DNA from: a virus
Virus record (IMG/VR): IMGVR_UViG_3300043438_001421
Span: 1-64,000 of that record
Length of the DNA stretch: 64,000 nucleotides
Direction: 5' to 3' (one strand)
Shown here: positions 41,501-51,657 of the stretch, in pieces
Layout of the letters: each line of letters opens with the position of its first letter
How positions within the stretch are numbered: the stretch's first letter is position 1
The notes under the pieces: model-generated
What the model saw: only the letters and a program-made list of their open reading frames with translations
Told to the model about the DNA's origin: nothing
The model's database searches: none
Program-made: the position numbers and the translations under genes

Positions 41501-44500
41501 AATGCTGCTGGTAAAACAACAGAAAAGCTTAAAAAGATGGCTAAGGCAGCAAAACTTTCGTCAGCCGGTCAGGCTGTTTCTGGAGGATTTGCTGCTACTG
41601 CTGGAGCGTTTACGAAGGGGCGCAAAGGCGGTCTTGGAGGCGATGCTGCCAATCTGGCTGTCATGGCGAGTTACGGTAAATTCGGCAAGATTTTCGGTAA
41701 TCTTGGAGTCATGTTTGGGAAGTTTACTGGCGCTGTTAAAATTGGTGGTGGGCCTATTGGTAAAATTCTGACTTTGCTTCTTAGATTTAATAAGATCACA
41801 GTTATCTTAACTATTGTCGCAGGAGCAATTGCTTTTGTTGTCATGATGTTTAAGGGCATGAAGACAAACTGGGAAGCTGTTATGGCTAAGATCCAGCCTG
41901 GAATTGATGCTATAAAGGCTGCTTTTGGAAGATTGAAAGAAACTTTTGCTGGCGTTTTTGAAAAGATGATGGGCATTTTTGGCCAGCTTGGCTCTGGGGC
42001 GGAAGAGGGCGCAGGGGCAGCAAGCGCTTTTGAGGGTATTGGTGGAATTATCGGTACAGTCTTTGAGGGTATTGCTTCGGCTATAGATTTTGTCGGCACT
42101 GTTATTGGGTTTATTTGGCCGTTCTTTGAAAGAACGGCGTATATAGTAAAGAATACTGTCGGTTTTATTGCAGCCCTTTTCAAGGGAGAGTGGTCACAGG
42201 CGTTTATGTTTGCTCTGGCTACAGTTTATGAGTGGGCTAGACCTGTTTTGATAGCTTTTGATATTGTGGTAAAGGGTATAGCTCAGGCGCTTTCTACTAT
42301 TCTAGGCTTAATGTCTAAAATTCCTTTTGTTGGCAATAGTATCAAGGGCGCTGCAGAAGCGGTGGAGGCTTTTTCTGATACCGGCATTGTCGGGATGTTG
42401 GATGATAAACTTAGAACCGGACTTGGCGGTGTATTTGGTCCGGGAACTACAGGCCCAGCGAAGAAAGAGGCGAAGAAGGCTGGTGGCGAAGTAGGCGAGA
42501 CTCTTGGTGAAGCAATTAACTCTGGAGCTGGTGACGCTGCTGATGGTGAAAGTTGGGTCAAAAAGTGGACTGATAAGGTCGTTTCTGTTCTTGAAAAAGA
42601 GCTTGATAAAATCAGAAAGAGCGCTACTGATGCACTAGAGAAAACTCATGAGGCAGCATTAAAAGTTTATGATGACAGAATTAAGGCTATTGAAGACCAA
42701 GAAAAAGCCGAAGAGAAGCTCTATAAGACCGAGGAATATCTTTCCAAGAAGCGTGATCTTCTTGCTAAGAGAAATATTGACAATCAAAATTATCAAAAAG
42801 AAAAAGCCCTTGCTATTTATGAAGGAAGATATAATGACGCGAGAATGCTTGATATTCAGGAGCGAGTTAATAAAGAAGCATACGCCAAAGACCTCACTGA
42901 TATTGAAGATTCAAGAGCTAAAGATTTACTTAAGGAAACCAGAGATAACTTAAAAGATCTAATCAATTTAGAGAAAGATGCTGCTAAAGAGAGATTTGAT
43001 ATTCAGAAGAAAATCTTGGAAGCTTATCTTGATCAAATATTGGAGATGACTCCGCTTACTGTCGGTGAGATGCAGTCTGCTATGGATCGCATTAATCAAG
43101 TTTTAAGTAATGTTGGCGCTGCTTGGCCGGAGTATGCGCAAGGCGCTATGGATGTGTTTGCTGAAGTGTTCAGGAAGTCGAATTCTGAGATAGTTAATGA
43201 GTTCAGGAAGTCTGGCGAAGATGCTGTTCTTGATTGGGTTGCCGGTTTTGTTAGCACTGATGCCCTTGCTGCTATTAAAGCAGAGCTTAGCAAGAGCGGT
43301 GGCGGTGGTGGTGGCGGTGGCGGTGGCGGTGATGGCACTGGTGGCGGTGATGGCGCTACTCCTGATGGAGCTCCGGCTCCGCCCAGTGAGCTTGAGACTA
43401 GTCAGTCTAAATATTCTAAAGCAAATGCACAAGCTGCTAACGAAGAGGAGCTCGCTATAATCAATGTGCTCAAAGCTCAAATAGCCTTGGGGGACGCTAG
43501 AAATAAAGATAATCCTTTATATGAGAAGGCGATGAAGCAGAGAATTGTAGATCTTGGGCGTGAAACTGGAGCGTTTATGACTGCAAAGGAGGCTGAGCAA
43601 GCGTTGAGAAGCAACAACTATATGCTTGAGGACCAATATAATACTGGTATCACAAAAATGTGGAAGGAGAACCTCGATAAAAGACATCAGGAATACGAAA
43701 AATATAATTTTGATTTAGCAAGTTCTGCTTACTCATTCCAGAATAAGCAATTTGGCGCAATCAAAAAAACTACTGAAGAGGTTAAATATTATAAGACTCA
43801 AGAAGGCGAGCATTGGTTTGAGATAAACGGTAAAATTGTTAATTCGTTTGGGCAAACTGCTAAGTTCCTTGTAGATAAGAATGGAAATACTACCAAAACT
43901 TTGATTGATCAAAATGGTAGATTAATGACTACAACTGAAGAAAGTTTTAAATCAGCTCAAGAAGTTCTTGACGCTATGACAGAAAGAAACATTAAACCCG
44001 GAACAGCTGCTGCTCAATTATATGTAAATAAAATCAATGAACTTGGATATGCTGTCGTAACTCTTCCCGGTGGGAAAACTATTGTGATTGATGTTGACAC
44101 GGCGAAAGCGTTGAATAAATTTAAGGCTCTTGAGAAATTTTTGAAGGCAAATGGCGGCGGTATGTTGGGTCTGGAAGAAATTATGCAACTCGGTAGAGGC
44201 GAAGATGTCTTAGGGCTGAATACGCAAACTAGAGTGACTCAGTTTGGAACATTTTATTGGTCTGGTAACGAGTGGGTCCACGCTGGCTATGCTTCTGGTG
44301 GCTTGGTTAAAGCGCAGAAAGATGGCATTATTGCCAATATTGGCGAAGGTGGCTTCGATGAATACGTTATCACCACAGACCCGAAATATCGTGCGTCAAA
44401 CTTGGGCTACTTGTCTGCTGCTGCTTCTAGGCTTGGGGTGAAGATGGCATCAGGAGCTGCGATTAAAGCAGCTTCTGGTGGGATGTTTACTAGTCGTGGA

Positions 44501-44701
44501 GCGTCAGGGTCTAGCGCAGAATATGCTTCAGGTATGGGCGGGGACGTTTATATCAATGTTGACACCTTTATTGGTGAAGAAGAATGGTTTGCTTCTATGG
44601 CTAGCAAATATAATATGAAAACTGTTCCCCGCCAAAGAAAGATTGAAGGACAGCAGAAAAGAGTGGTATCATCTTATAATGACAGGTACAGGTTACGATG
44701 A
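38522..44701 (+). CDS. Tape measure protein
   Basis: 2059 residues. About 10-120 are a coiled coil; about 230-500 are a TP901-type tape-measure core (EMIQLQKVTEFGFGKSKED, GLKFALQRLVSPTKDS, ALGELFGLRQTARMQSFF); about 595-620, 1083-1114 and 1186-1202 are hydrophobic membrane-like segments; about 717-973 are Ala/Lys/Gln-rich low complexity; about 1352-1508 are a long coiled coil; about 1593-1610 are a poly-Gly linker; the C-terminus has GMGGDVYINVDTF. By the usual 0.15 nm per residue, the tail would be near 300 nm. It overlaps the next gene by four bases. Confidence 0.95.
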   Translation: MAVGATGQDETIKIGVQTSIVGVKESIDKLKDLSRQLTAIDKQLRSGLDSSSLTKQFGDIAKQFEKVTKTVTTGSAESQKSIEKITAQVNKLNAEMAKVQKSKGIGFVGNQQDLKAMKAYKDRLDTVGHAVMAQPKNFGMAIQNIRRFRQDMHDTSKVGIATAASLRAIDGGPPAFMQALNNSQKLKLSLGVVRENLTAVALQFRSQAKDMQWVGRQMAEGITLPIVGLGTMAVRSFMAVQSEMIQLQKVTEFGFGKSKEDADAFYDSLVNGADGIREMSREFGVSRKASTGLFKDVAALGIDSEQGIKSFSRAVSEIGMVGEVDTDTAMQFFRTMNAIFVDGEVDTGGLEKTRDLMAQMSAVADETSLQLKDLAAAFPEVAPVMEKMGFSAGGVAAALAGMYKRGIPATEAAHGLKFALQRLVSPTKDSAELIKKMGFSFFDAGGNVKKADIEVMALAKNLSEMSAEQASKALGELFGLRQTARMQSFFQDVNIGRQELEKLERTGRGASEMTSDYARGLVASGEFAGAALKPMDRYNRALEEIKKDPTTGIKRLKASFDDFKVGLGAAIAPALIRVGEIVMKILDLFNKLPNSIQLSIVGAAVFLAALAPIMIILAQMQHAFVTLGSVALRALPKLAPNFTAGRAIGSIGAGQSTAVQTGNKFTAVHGLKDRFRYALGMPTSAEKAVSAAGGAAKTGSLGPETAATGALTTAKDNLTVASNRLAAAEAREAAAHQGTTTAVATQATATEAASKKAVASQVAATQAASKKNAAAAMTPLQQMQQARRKIDENNKKILQSGGFKPTGAKFGGAYTKNGKFAAAAEADAYLKEHLARQKAAEKVRANAQRNQDNLRKYNAVRAEKSTASAVAAQRAKDAAAANKASAAQAAVASRAASAQNIQNVRKVLGPTAASSAPTAVAGASAGQVAMVNAIRAREAARLAQIAQAAQPPVPPIPPAVKTPLIAAGAADKTSAIFKSLWLSASTTFFSPIGNAAGKTTEKLKKMAKAAKLSSAGQAVSGGFAATAGAFTKGRKGGLGGDAANLAVMASYGKFGKIFGNLGVMFGKFTGAVKIGGGPIGKILTLLLRFNKITVILTIVAGAIAFVVMMFKGMKTNWEAVMAKIQPGIDAIKAAFGRLKETFAGVFEKMMGIFGQLGSGAEEGAGAASAFEGIGGIIGTVFEGIASAIDFVGTVIGFIWPFFERTAYIVKNTVGFIAALFKGEWSQAFMFALATVYEWARPVLIAFDIVVKGIAQALSTILGLMSKIPFVGNSIKGAAEAVEAFSDTGIVGMLDDKLRTGLGGVFGPGTTGPAKKEAKKAGGEVGETLGEAINSGAGDAADGESWVKKWTDKVVSVLEKELDKIRKSATDALEKTHEAALKVYDDRIKAIEDQEKAEEKLYKTEEYLSKKRDLLAKRNIDNQNYQKEKALAIYEGRYNDARMLDIQERVNKEAYAKDLTDIEDSRAKDLLKETRDNLKDLINLEKDAAKERFDIQKKILEAYLDQILEMTPLTVGEMQSAMDRINQVLSNVGAAWPEYAQGAMDVFAEVFRKSNSEIVNEFRKSGEDAVLDWVAGFVSTDALAAIKAELSKSGGGGGGGGGGGDGTGGGDGATPDGAPAPPSELETSQSKYSKANAQAANEEELAIINVLKAQIALGDARNKDNPLYEKAMKQRIVDLGRETGAFMTAKEAEQALRSNNYMLEDQYNTGITKMWKENLDKRHQEYEKYNFDLASSAYSFQNKQFGAIKKTTEEVKYYKTQEGEHWFEINGKIVNSFGQTAKFLVDKNGNTTKTLIDQNGRLMTTTEESFKSAQEVLDAMTERNIKPGTAAAQLYVNKINELGYAVVTLPGGKTIVIDVDTAKALNKFKALEKFLKANGGGMLGLEEIMQLGRGEDVLGLNTQTRVTQFGTFYWSGNEWVHAGYASGGLVKAQKDGIIANIGEGGFDEYVITTDPKYRASNLGYLSAAASRLGVKMASGAAIKAASGGMFTSRGASGSSAEYASGMGGDVYINVDTFIGEEEWFASMASKYNMKTVPRQRKIEGQQKRVVSSYNDRYRLR

Positions 44702-45114
44702 CTTCAGGTAATACACTATTTTTCCCCGCAGCAATTTGGATCGATAATGTTCCCCTCACAGATCAGGGACGGGCTCCGATTCAGCGTTCTCGCGATGAAA
44801 GATTCACTACTACAGAACTTGCCAATGGGACTCGTAAGCGTTATACCAAAGCTGTGAAGCATACGTTTTCTACTAGTTGGACGTATCTCGCTGATGATGA
44901 TCTCTGCAATATTGACGGTTATGCCTCTAGGGCTACTATGCTTGATCTTTTTGGCGACACAGAAGGCTCACACATTTTGAGGTTTTTCTATCAAAATGGG
45001 AAGTGGGAGGAGTTTACTGTTTTCGTCAACTCTTATCAAGAAACGCTGGTGAGGAGAGATCCTCAGTCCGGCAATTTTATTTGGGAGCTTTCTGTGGAGT
45101 TTGAAGAGTCATGA
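44698..45114 (+). CDS. Distal tail protein candidate
   Basis: 138 residues, strand-rich. The order after tape measure and short overlaps with both neighbours (ATGA) suggest a Dit-like or minor tail protein at the tail tip. TRKRYTKAVKHTFSTSWTYLADDD and a C-terminal NFIWELSVEFEES strand fit the beta-sandwich N-domain of Dit, but the sequence alone is not decisive. Confidence 0.6.
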   Translation: MTSGNTLFFPAAIWIDNVPLTDQGRAPIQRSRDERFTTTELANGTRKRYTKAVKHTFSTSWTYLADDDLCNIDGYASRATMLDLFGDTEGSHILRFFYQNGKWEEFTVFVNSYQETLVRRDPQSGNFIWELSVEFEES

Positions 45115-48100
45115 TCCCTATTTCAGAGGATCTTGGAGAAGAGATTCAGAGTGATAGTCAGAATGTAAAGCCGGTTGTGAAGGCGTGGATGTCTGATATT
45201 CGTTATCTTGAGAATGTCAAAACTTATACAAGCAGTCATACTTATAACAAGCAGATTCTTGATAGAAGTCCGAATGTTTATGTAAGATTTGATAAGACTG
45301 ATTACAATGTTTCTACTCAAACGAGAAATTGCCTCCTAGCCAACGATGGCGCTGGAAAGATTATTGTTCAAATGCCATCTCATGGTCTTTCTGCGGGTGC
45401 AGCGATTTGCTTTAGCAGTGATGGCTCTATGCCTAGTGAAATAGGTGTTGGAGATCTGAAAACAAAATATACTTATTATGTGCAAAATCCAGCCGGAGGA
45501 GCTAGCGCACATTATTTTTATCTTAATACGTCAAGAGCAAATGCCTTGGCAGGAGATCTTGGCAGTCGTGTTTCAGTGGCCGGAACTTCTGGGGCCACTG
45601 GCATACCAGTCACCATTAGTATTGCAAATCCAGCGGTTTTCACAACTTCCGGTGCTCATGGCTACAGTAATGGAGATGCTGTTGTTGTAAAAAGTTTTAG
45701 TAGCCCTAGTCCAAGTGGACTTACTATGACTGTCGATTCTCCATTGACTGTTTATTATGTGCAAAATGCTACTACTACAACCTTCAACCTCAATACTAGC
45801 GCCTCTAATGCTGTATTAAATAGTTTGGAGGGACGTGTTGCTACAACCGGATCGTCTAGTACTAAGTATGTTTATGCTGTTCACAAGGGAACTAGCCAAA
45901 CCTACGGCGGACATAGGGTAAAAGATCATGGGGCGCTTGGTCTTGATATTGCTTATGGAGCGAGCACCGCTGGAGCTCCTGTTTATACCTCTGATTTTGG
46001 TACTACTTTTCAGTCAAGATCAATTACTGACAAGGCTATTGAGATTATTGAAGAAAATCGACTGGTCGATATGTTTGAGAGAGATCCTATTGGGACTAAG
46101 GTTTGTACGATTGAATTAACTCCGTCTCCTTTTACAGCAGCAGCAATTTTCACTTGCGCTAATCACGGTCTGTCTGTCGGAGATCCTCTAGTGTTAAATA
46201 CAACTGGAGTCCTCCCGACTCTGCAGTATTTTAATAGCGCTGTTTGGGCTACAGTTAATCCAAATGAGATTTTGTATGTAAATACAGTGACTAGTGCAAA
46301 TACATTTACTTTGAGAAGATATCGATACAATTATTACGAAATAGACACTCCACTAAGAGCTCTTGCTCCTCAAAGCGGTGTGCATAGTTTTAGTATTATA
46401 AAAGATATTGGCAACTTTAACTCTACGGGCTCTGATAGTTATAATCAAGATATGGAGTATTATTCGTGGCGTCCTTCGTATAAGACAAATATATATACGG
46501 GTCGTGCCTATTCTGTCCCTGATGCTGCATACGAGGGGGCTATCTGGTGGGCTGGTGGAGCAGACTTTTTTGAAACAAACCCCGCATATGTAACTACAAA
46601 TCTGAGATGTCTAGATCACTTTGTAGATTGGCGTCAGCCCGAACTAGAGGGTAATGGCGCGATTGTGAGATATATAGATGAAAATAATTACATATATTGT
46701 CGTGGTTTGCAAAGTACTAGTACAAATAGTATTGCAATATATAAGGTTGTGGATGGGATAACTACGCTAGCTGGTGGTGTAAACAGCACTTATTTGAATG
46801 ATAGTAATTACTATAGATTTCAAGCAGATTATAATACATTTACTATATATAATATGGGAGAGTTTGAGCCTATAAATACTACTAATCCAGTATCCACTAT
46901 ACTGTCTGTATATATTGATGATCCAATATTTCGAACTGAAAATGCAACCAGCGTTGGATTGATATCATTTTCAATGTTTGAGCTTTATGGAATCGCTCCA
47001 TATGATCCTAAATTGATGGCGTATTATTTTGCAGCCTATGGTTATAACTATATTATTGGATCTCATTATTTTAATAGTGCAGAATATTGCTATGCATCAA
47101 CAGCTTTACCATTAAATAAAACTGCGCAATTTCAAACATTAAATAATCAATCAAATTTTACATATTCATTTTTATTTGATAAAGTTAGCTTTCCTGCTTC
47201 CAACCAAACTATTTTTTGGCTTGGCAACAACGCTAGAAATACTGCTATCAAAATTACGTCTTTTCTTTTCGGAGATCAAGAGCTTTTAAGAGTTAGGGTC
47301 TTCAATACCGCTGGCACCCAATACATATTGGACTCTACTCCAGATCCGCTAACTTATGGACAGATGAATCATATCGCCATAATTAAAAATGGTACTAGAC
47401 TTTCTTTGTTTATTGATGGCGAAGAAAACGCATATATAACATTACCATCGAATTTTGTTATGAGAGATATAGTAACAGGGAACACTCCTTATCTAGTTTT
47501 TGGTGGTGGCTATGATAGCGGTATTAGTGGAGAATCCGGATACCAGTTATTGACGGGAAAGATTTCTGAGTTTGCTGTATTTGATTATGCTTTTAATCAA
47601 GATGATATAGATAGTTTATATTATTCTATTGAAAATGAAGCTACACTGAATGCGTCTACATCAGATAACTATTACAATGCCGAGTGCATTATTGACGGTA
47701 TTCAAGAAGAAACATATCTTTATGCATTTGCAAATATGCAAAATTATTTGGGAAGAACAATTAAAACTAATAATTATTCTTATGTTGTTAATCCAGTATT
47801 TGATGATAACGTCTTTTCTAATATCGAAGATAATTACGGTTGGATGTCAAGAGTCCAATCTGATTTTTCGGGTATATTTGATTACCAAGAAGATTTTGTA
47901 AAAGTGTCGTTTGATTCAATAAGATGTAATAAAATTTTTATTTCTACTGGATATATGAATGGCGGAATTTATACTTTTGATTATTTTATAACAAAGAGTG
48001 ACAATACTATTATTGAAGGAGCAAAGGGATTCGACACATTTGAGGATAAATCATATACATATATAACATCTTCCGATCTTGGCTTAGAAGATAATGAGTA

Positions 48101-50654
48101 TCTGGACATTATCGCTATAAAAATTATTCCAACTTCAACTGTCAATGCCTATGATTACGCTCATATTTATACTATAAATCCGATCTGGGAAGTCGATTTA
48201 AGCGATTATGTTGTCTCTTTTAATATAGATAAGATTAGAGACAACTTTGACGCCTCCTTGCCTATTGGGGCTACTGCTGCAAATAATGGATCAATAAGTT
48301 TTGATAATACAGATCTTGTATTTAACCCATATGGCAACACTCTTTATGGAGATTATGTAAATCCAGATACGAAATTTTTTATCTATCTTAAGCATGAAAT
48401 CAGCAAGACTCAGCAGACAGAGATTATTCCTTTAGCTGAAGAAATGTATGCTGATACTTGGAATTTTGATACATCTTCTATGACCGCCGATGTTCAAATT
48501 AGAGATTATTCAAAATTTTTGCAGGAAGAAAATATTAAGGGATATATTTCCCAAGGTCTGTGTGCTGGTAGAAGTATTAGAGATATTATGTTATCAAGCG
48601 GCTTCCCGGCGAGGAAGATATTTTATTACGACAAATTTTATGAAACAATTTTCTTTGACGATCCGGTTCTTTTCATACCATTCTTTGAGGGCCAGAATGA
48701 AATTGATGCTTCAAACTTAAGCACCGGCACGATGGCATTTTCTGACGAATGTCAATATGTTTACGCGTTAGATACAAGCCCATCATTAGGAAAGTCTGGT
48801 TCTTCTATCGTCTATTCAGATATCCTTAGCGCTCAAGATGATTCGGAAAGAATATCCGATGATCTTGCGATCAAAACATTTAATTCGGTATACCGTACCG
48901 GATCTTATAATCCAAACGGCGATCTTGTTTTGTATAAATATAGTGATAATGCAAGATGGAATGAGGCAGGGTCTGGGACGAGTTTTTCTGGAGCTTACTA
49001 TGTCAGAGATCCAGACGATCTTTCTGCCGGAACTTATTATACTTTAGCGGCGTATCAAGGTGTCTCTGATAAAAGAGGTATTAAGGTTGAAGTCCAAAAG
49101 TCTGTATCAGATAATACAAAGTTGATATTTAGACTTTCTGCTATTAATTTTAGCGGAACTTCCTATTCTACTGTGTCAAATCCAGTCCCAATTAGCCAGT
49201 CTCACTTGATCCATGTCACTATCCCCACTGCAACTAGTTTGAAGTTTTATCTTGATGGAGAAATTGTAGGTACAATTAATCCTACAAATATCTATGTTCC
49301 GTCTCCAAGTGAATTTGTTATTTCTACACAAGGAGATACTTTTGTTTCTAACTTCTCTTATTTTGCAGACGTACTTTCCGCGGAAAGAATACGTCAACAT
49401 TATGAAGTTTCATTTTTCTCTATTATACCTACATTTAAATATCTTTATGCAAAAGATTCAACATATTGGGATGCCATGTTGACAATTGCAACTGCTGATT
49501 TAGGTATGTTCTATATTGATGAATATGGAAATTTCAGGTATGAATACAGAAATGCTTTACATCAAGAGGGAAATAGTAGATACCAAACAAGTCAATATAC
49601 ATTTGCCGATGATGTTAATATCATTTCTGGATCTGTTACGTCTGAAGTTCAGACGAATAAGATAAACTTGAAGGTAAATAAGACTACATTTAACGCATCA
49701 GAATCAGGAGCTCTCTGGTCTGCTGAGTCAAATGAATCTCTTGCGATAACTTCGGTTGTTTCAAATGTTACTCCAAATAGCTCTTCAATTCAATTGAAAA
49801 ATACTTCTAATCCCCTCTTGCTTCCATCTGGTTATGTCAAGATTAATAATGAAATTATTAAGTATAATAGTATTGTCAACAATACTTTGACAAATATTCA
49901 GAGGGCTCAATTTGGTACGCAAGTTGGGTGGCATTTGCCGGGAGATCGCGCGAGAGAAGCAAGATTTTATAACGTCGATTATAGTGATAGTCCTGCTGTG
50001 GTAGTTTACTATCCGTTTTTGACGACAGAATTGTTTGATGAGACGGCAACTATTGATTACTATGCTGTTAATGCTTTTTCCGCTCAAATTGTTGTGTCAG
50101 CTAACGATCCCGGCCCTACTTCTTACATAGAAGATGGCGTTGAGTATTATTACTTTCAGGACAGAGCCAAAACAAATTACATTGTCCTTGAGGGCACGAA
50201 CCCATTAAATGGCGACAGCAATTTCTTCAGAGTCGCTGGCGTCCCTACCGTGACGCAACAGAGCAAGGAGACTGTTACCTCGTATTCTGCGGAGATTGAG
50301 TCTAATATACGGAAGTATAGGCTCAAAGAGCTTGATATTGACAATGAGTTTATTTCCAATAAAATTTACGCCCAGATTGTTGCAGATCATATTATTGGTT
50401 ATTTTGCAGATCCGGTTAGAATCTTGAATGTAGAAATTCTTGGAGTGCCTCAACTTCAACTTGGCGATTTGGTGACAATTGAAAAATTCGATGACATTGG
50501 CATAGCCAATACAGATTTTTGGACAATTCAAAGTACAATCAGCTATGATGGCGGGATTCAGCAGAGCTTGATGCTTCGCGAGTATTCTGCTACAATTGAT
50601 CCACCCGAACTTTTGTTTACCGAAGACGGAGGATCAGAATTTAGTATTCTATAA
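45111..50654 (+). CDS. Large tail-tip protein with two LamG-like domains
   Basis: 1847 residues. The first 450 are Thr/Ser-rich strands with two similar HGLSAGAAICFSSDG/HGYSNGDAVVVKS repeats. About 680-840 are a LamG-like jelly roll (SFLFDKVSF, HIAIIKNGTRLSLFIDGEENAYI, ISEFAVFDYAF). A second, weaker LamG-like region covers about 1185-1435 (LIHVTIPTATSLKFYLDGEIVG). About 1755-1830 resemble the C-terminus of tail-associated proteins (LQLGDLVTIEKFDD, then SLMLREY). LamG domains bind glycans, so this is a likely receptor-contact protein. The middle section (46650-48200) is notably AT-rich. Confidence 0.8.
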   Translation: MIPISEDLGEEIQSDSQNVKPVVKAWMSDIRYLENVKTYTSSHTYNKQILDRSPNVYVRFDKTDYNVSTQTRNCLLANDGAGKIIVQMPSHGLSAGAAICFSSDGSMPSEIGVGDLKTKYTYYVQNPAGGASAHYFYLNTSRANALAGDLGSRVSVAGTSGATGIPVTISIANPAVFTTSGAHGYSNGDAVVVKSFSSPSPSGLTMTVDSPLTVYYVQNATTTTFNLNTSASNAVLNSLEGRVATTGSSSTKYVYAVHKGTSQTYGGHRVKDHGALGLDIAYGASTAGAPVYTSDFGTTFQSRSITDKAIEIIEENRLVDMFERDPIGTKVCTIELTPSPFTAAAIFTCANHGLSVGDPLVLNTTGVLPTLQYFNSAVWATVNPNEILYVNTVTSANTFTLRRYRYNYYEIDTPLRALAPQSGVHSFSIIKDIGNFNSTGSDSYNQDMEYYSWRPSYKTNIYTGRAYSVPDAAYEGAIWWAGGADFFETNPAYVTTNLRCLDHFVDWRQPELEGNGAIVRYIDENNYIYCRGLQSTSTNSIAIYKVVDGITTLAGGVNSTYLNDSNYYRFQADYNTFTIYNMGEFEPINTTNPVSTILSVYIDDPIFRTENATSVGLISFSMFELYGIAPYDPKLMAYYFAAYGYNYIIGSHYFNSAEYCYASTALPLNKTAQFQTLNNQSNFTYSFLFDKVSFPASNQTIFWLGNNARNTAIKITSFLFGDQELLRVRVFNTAGTQYILDSTPDPLTYGQMNHIAIIKNGTRLSLFIDGEENAYITLPSNFVMRDIVTGNTPYLVFGGGYDSGISGESGYQLLTGKISEFAVFDYAFNQDDIDSLYYSIENEATLNASTSDNYYNAECIIDGIQEETYLYAFANMQNYLGRTIKTNNYSYVVNPVFDDNVFSNIEDNYGWMSRVQSDFSGIFDYQEDFVKVSFDSIRCNKIFISTGYMNGGIYTFDYFITKSDNTIIEGAKGFDTFEDKSYTYITSSDLGLEDNEYLDIIAIKIIPTSTVNAYDYAHIYTINPIWEVDLSDYVVSFNIDKIRDNFDASLPIGATAANNGSISFDNTDLVFNPYGNTLYGDYVNPDTKFFIYLKHEISKTQQTEIIPLAEEMYADTWNFDTSSMTADVQIRDYSKFLQEENIKGYISQGLCAGRSIRDIMLSSGFPARKIFYYDKFYETIFFDDPVLFIPFFEGQNEIDASNLSTGTMAFSDECQYVYALDTSPSLGKSGSSIVYSDILSAQDDSERISDDLAIKTFNSVYRTGSYNPNGDLVLYKYSDNARWNEAGSGTSFSGAYYVRDPDDLSAGTYYTLAAYQGVSDKRGIKVEVQKSVSDNTKLIFRLSAINFSGTSYSTVSNPVPISQSHLIHVTIPTATSLKFYLDGEIVGTINPTNIYVPSPSEFVISTQGDTFVSNFSYFADVLSAERIRQHYEVSFFSIIPTFKYLYAKDSTYWDAMLTIATADLGMFYIDEYGNFRYEYRNALHQEGNSRYQTSQYTFADDVNIISGSVTSEVQTNKINLKVNKTTFNASESGALWSAESNESLAITSVVSNVTPNSSSIQLKNTSNPLLLPSGYVKINNEIIKYNSIVNNTLTNIQRAQFGTQVGWHLPGDRAREARFYNVDYSDSPAVVVYYPFLTTELFDETATIDYYAVNAFSAQIVVSANDPGPTSYIEDGVEYYYFQDRAKTNYIVLEGTNPLNGDSNFFRVAGVPTVTQQSKETVTSYSAEIESNIRKYRLKELDIDNEFISNKIYAQIVADHIIGYFADPVRILNVEILGVPQLQLGDLVTIEKFDDIGIANTDFWTIQSTISYDGGIQQSLMLREYSATIDPPELLFTEDGGSEFSIL

Positions 50655-50662
50655 GGAGAGTA

Positions 50663-51202
50663 ATGTCAGAATTTAAATTTGTGCAATGGGGCAAGGGTAC
50701 GCCGGTTGATTACCAGAGACTTAATGCTATGATGCTTAATGAGCAATATCTAAAAGATATTGTAGATAATGTGCCAAAAGGAACTTTGGCTTGGAAGACA
50801 GCAAGCGCAGTAACTATTGATCCAAGTGGCGGTTACCAGCAAGTAACTGGCTTTACTAATATCGTGTTCGATGTTGAAGAGGATAGACTTACTTCGTTTG
50901 AATTTAATCCCGGAACTATGACAACAGATGTTGCGTGTCAATTTAGGATAAGATTTGTTGTCGATGGAGTCGCAGTTTTAGAGTCCGGTGGCGGAGGTAT
51001 GGGGGCTTTGACAGGTGGAACCGGATATTTTGCATCGTCTCCCGCTGTGTATATACCGTCTCCAGCCCTTTCGAAAGGGACTCACTCTGTATCTGTTGAG
51101 ATTATTGCTGATGGCGGGATTACAACATTGAGACTTGGAAATGTTGGCACAATTACTCTCAAAGTGGAAGATGTTGGTAAGTTTATTCCCGCTTCGTCAT
51201 GA
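50663..51202 (+). CDS. Minor tail or fibre protein
   Basis: 179 residues with GGAGAG before ATG 50663. FVQWGKGTPVDYQRLNAMMLNEQYL is a helical N-terminus typical of phage fibre proteins that begin with a water-exposed trimerising helix. The rest is a beta-sandwich (FEFNPGTMTTDVACQFRIRFVVDG). Probably a virion protein at the tail tip; the exact role is unknown. Confidence 0.6.
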   Translation: MSEFKFVQWGKGTPVDYQRLNAMMLNEQYLKDIVDNVPKGTLAWKTASAVTIDPSGGYQQVTGFTNIVFDVEEDRLTSFEFNPGTMTTDVACQFRIRFVVDGVAVLESGGGGMGALTGGTGYFASSPAVYIPSPALSKGTHSVSVEIIADGGITTLRLGNVGTITLKVEDVGKFIPASS

Positions 51203-51657
51203 GTTTAGCATCTAGAAGAAATAGTATTTCTTGGGGTCGCGATAACTTTGGGAGTAAAAACCCAAACTTCAATGGTGGCCGTTATGTTGACGATAAAGGA
51301 TATATTAGGGTGCTACAACCTGAACACCCTTTCAGCAACAGCGGCTATGTTTATGAGCATAGACTGGTCTTGGAGAAGCAGCTTGGTCGCATTCTCCAGA
51401 CTTGGGAAACTGTTCATCATATAAATGAGATAAAGATTGATAATAGGCCGAATAATTTGTACCTCACGACTATCCCTGAGCATAGCGCCATTCATCGTGA
51501 GGGCAAGAAGCAAAGCAAAGAGCGTAGGAAGAAGACTGGCCAGTTGGCCAAAGAGCGCGCCAAGACAGGAAAAAGAACAAAGGGTGGTAAGTTTGTGAAA
51601 ACTTCCGAGGAAGGTGCTACACTTGAATCTAATGAACAAGAAAGTAGTGTTGAATGA
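51199..51657 (+). CDS. HNH endonuclease (HNH_3 type)
   Basis: 152 residues. GYVYEHRLVLEKQLGRIL near 49-66, ETVHHINEIKIDNRPNNLYL near 71-90 and a final EHSAIH form a complete HNH_3 signature. The C-terminus is Lys/Arg-rich. It overlaps the tail gene before it and the phosphoesterase after it by four bases each, an unusual spot for a homing nuclease. It may have become part of the operon. Confidence 0.88.
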   Translation: MSLASRRNSISWGRDNFGSKNPNFNGGRYVDDKGYIRVLQPEHPFSNSGYVYEHRLVLEKQLGRILQTWETVHHINEIKIDNRPNNLYLTTIPEHSAIHREGKKQSKERRKKTGQLAKERAKTGKRTKGGKFVKTSEEGATLESNEQESSVE

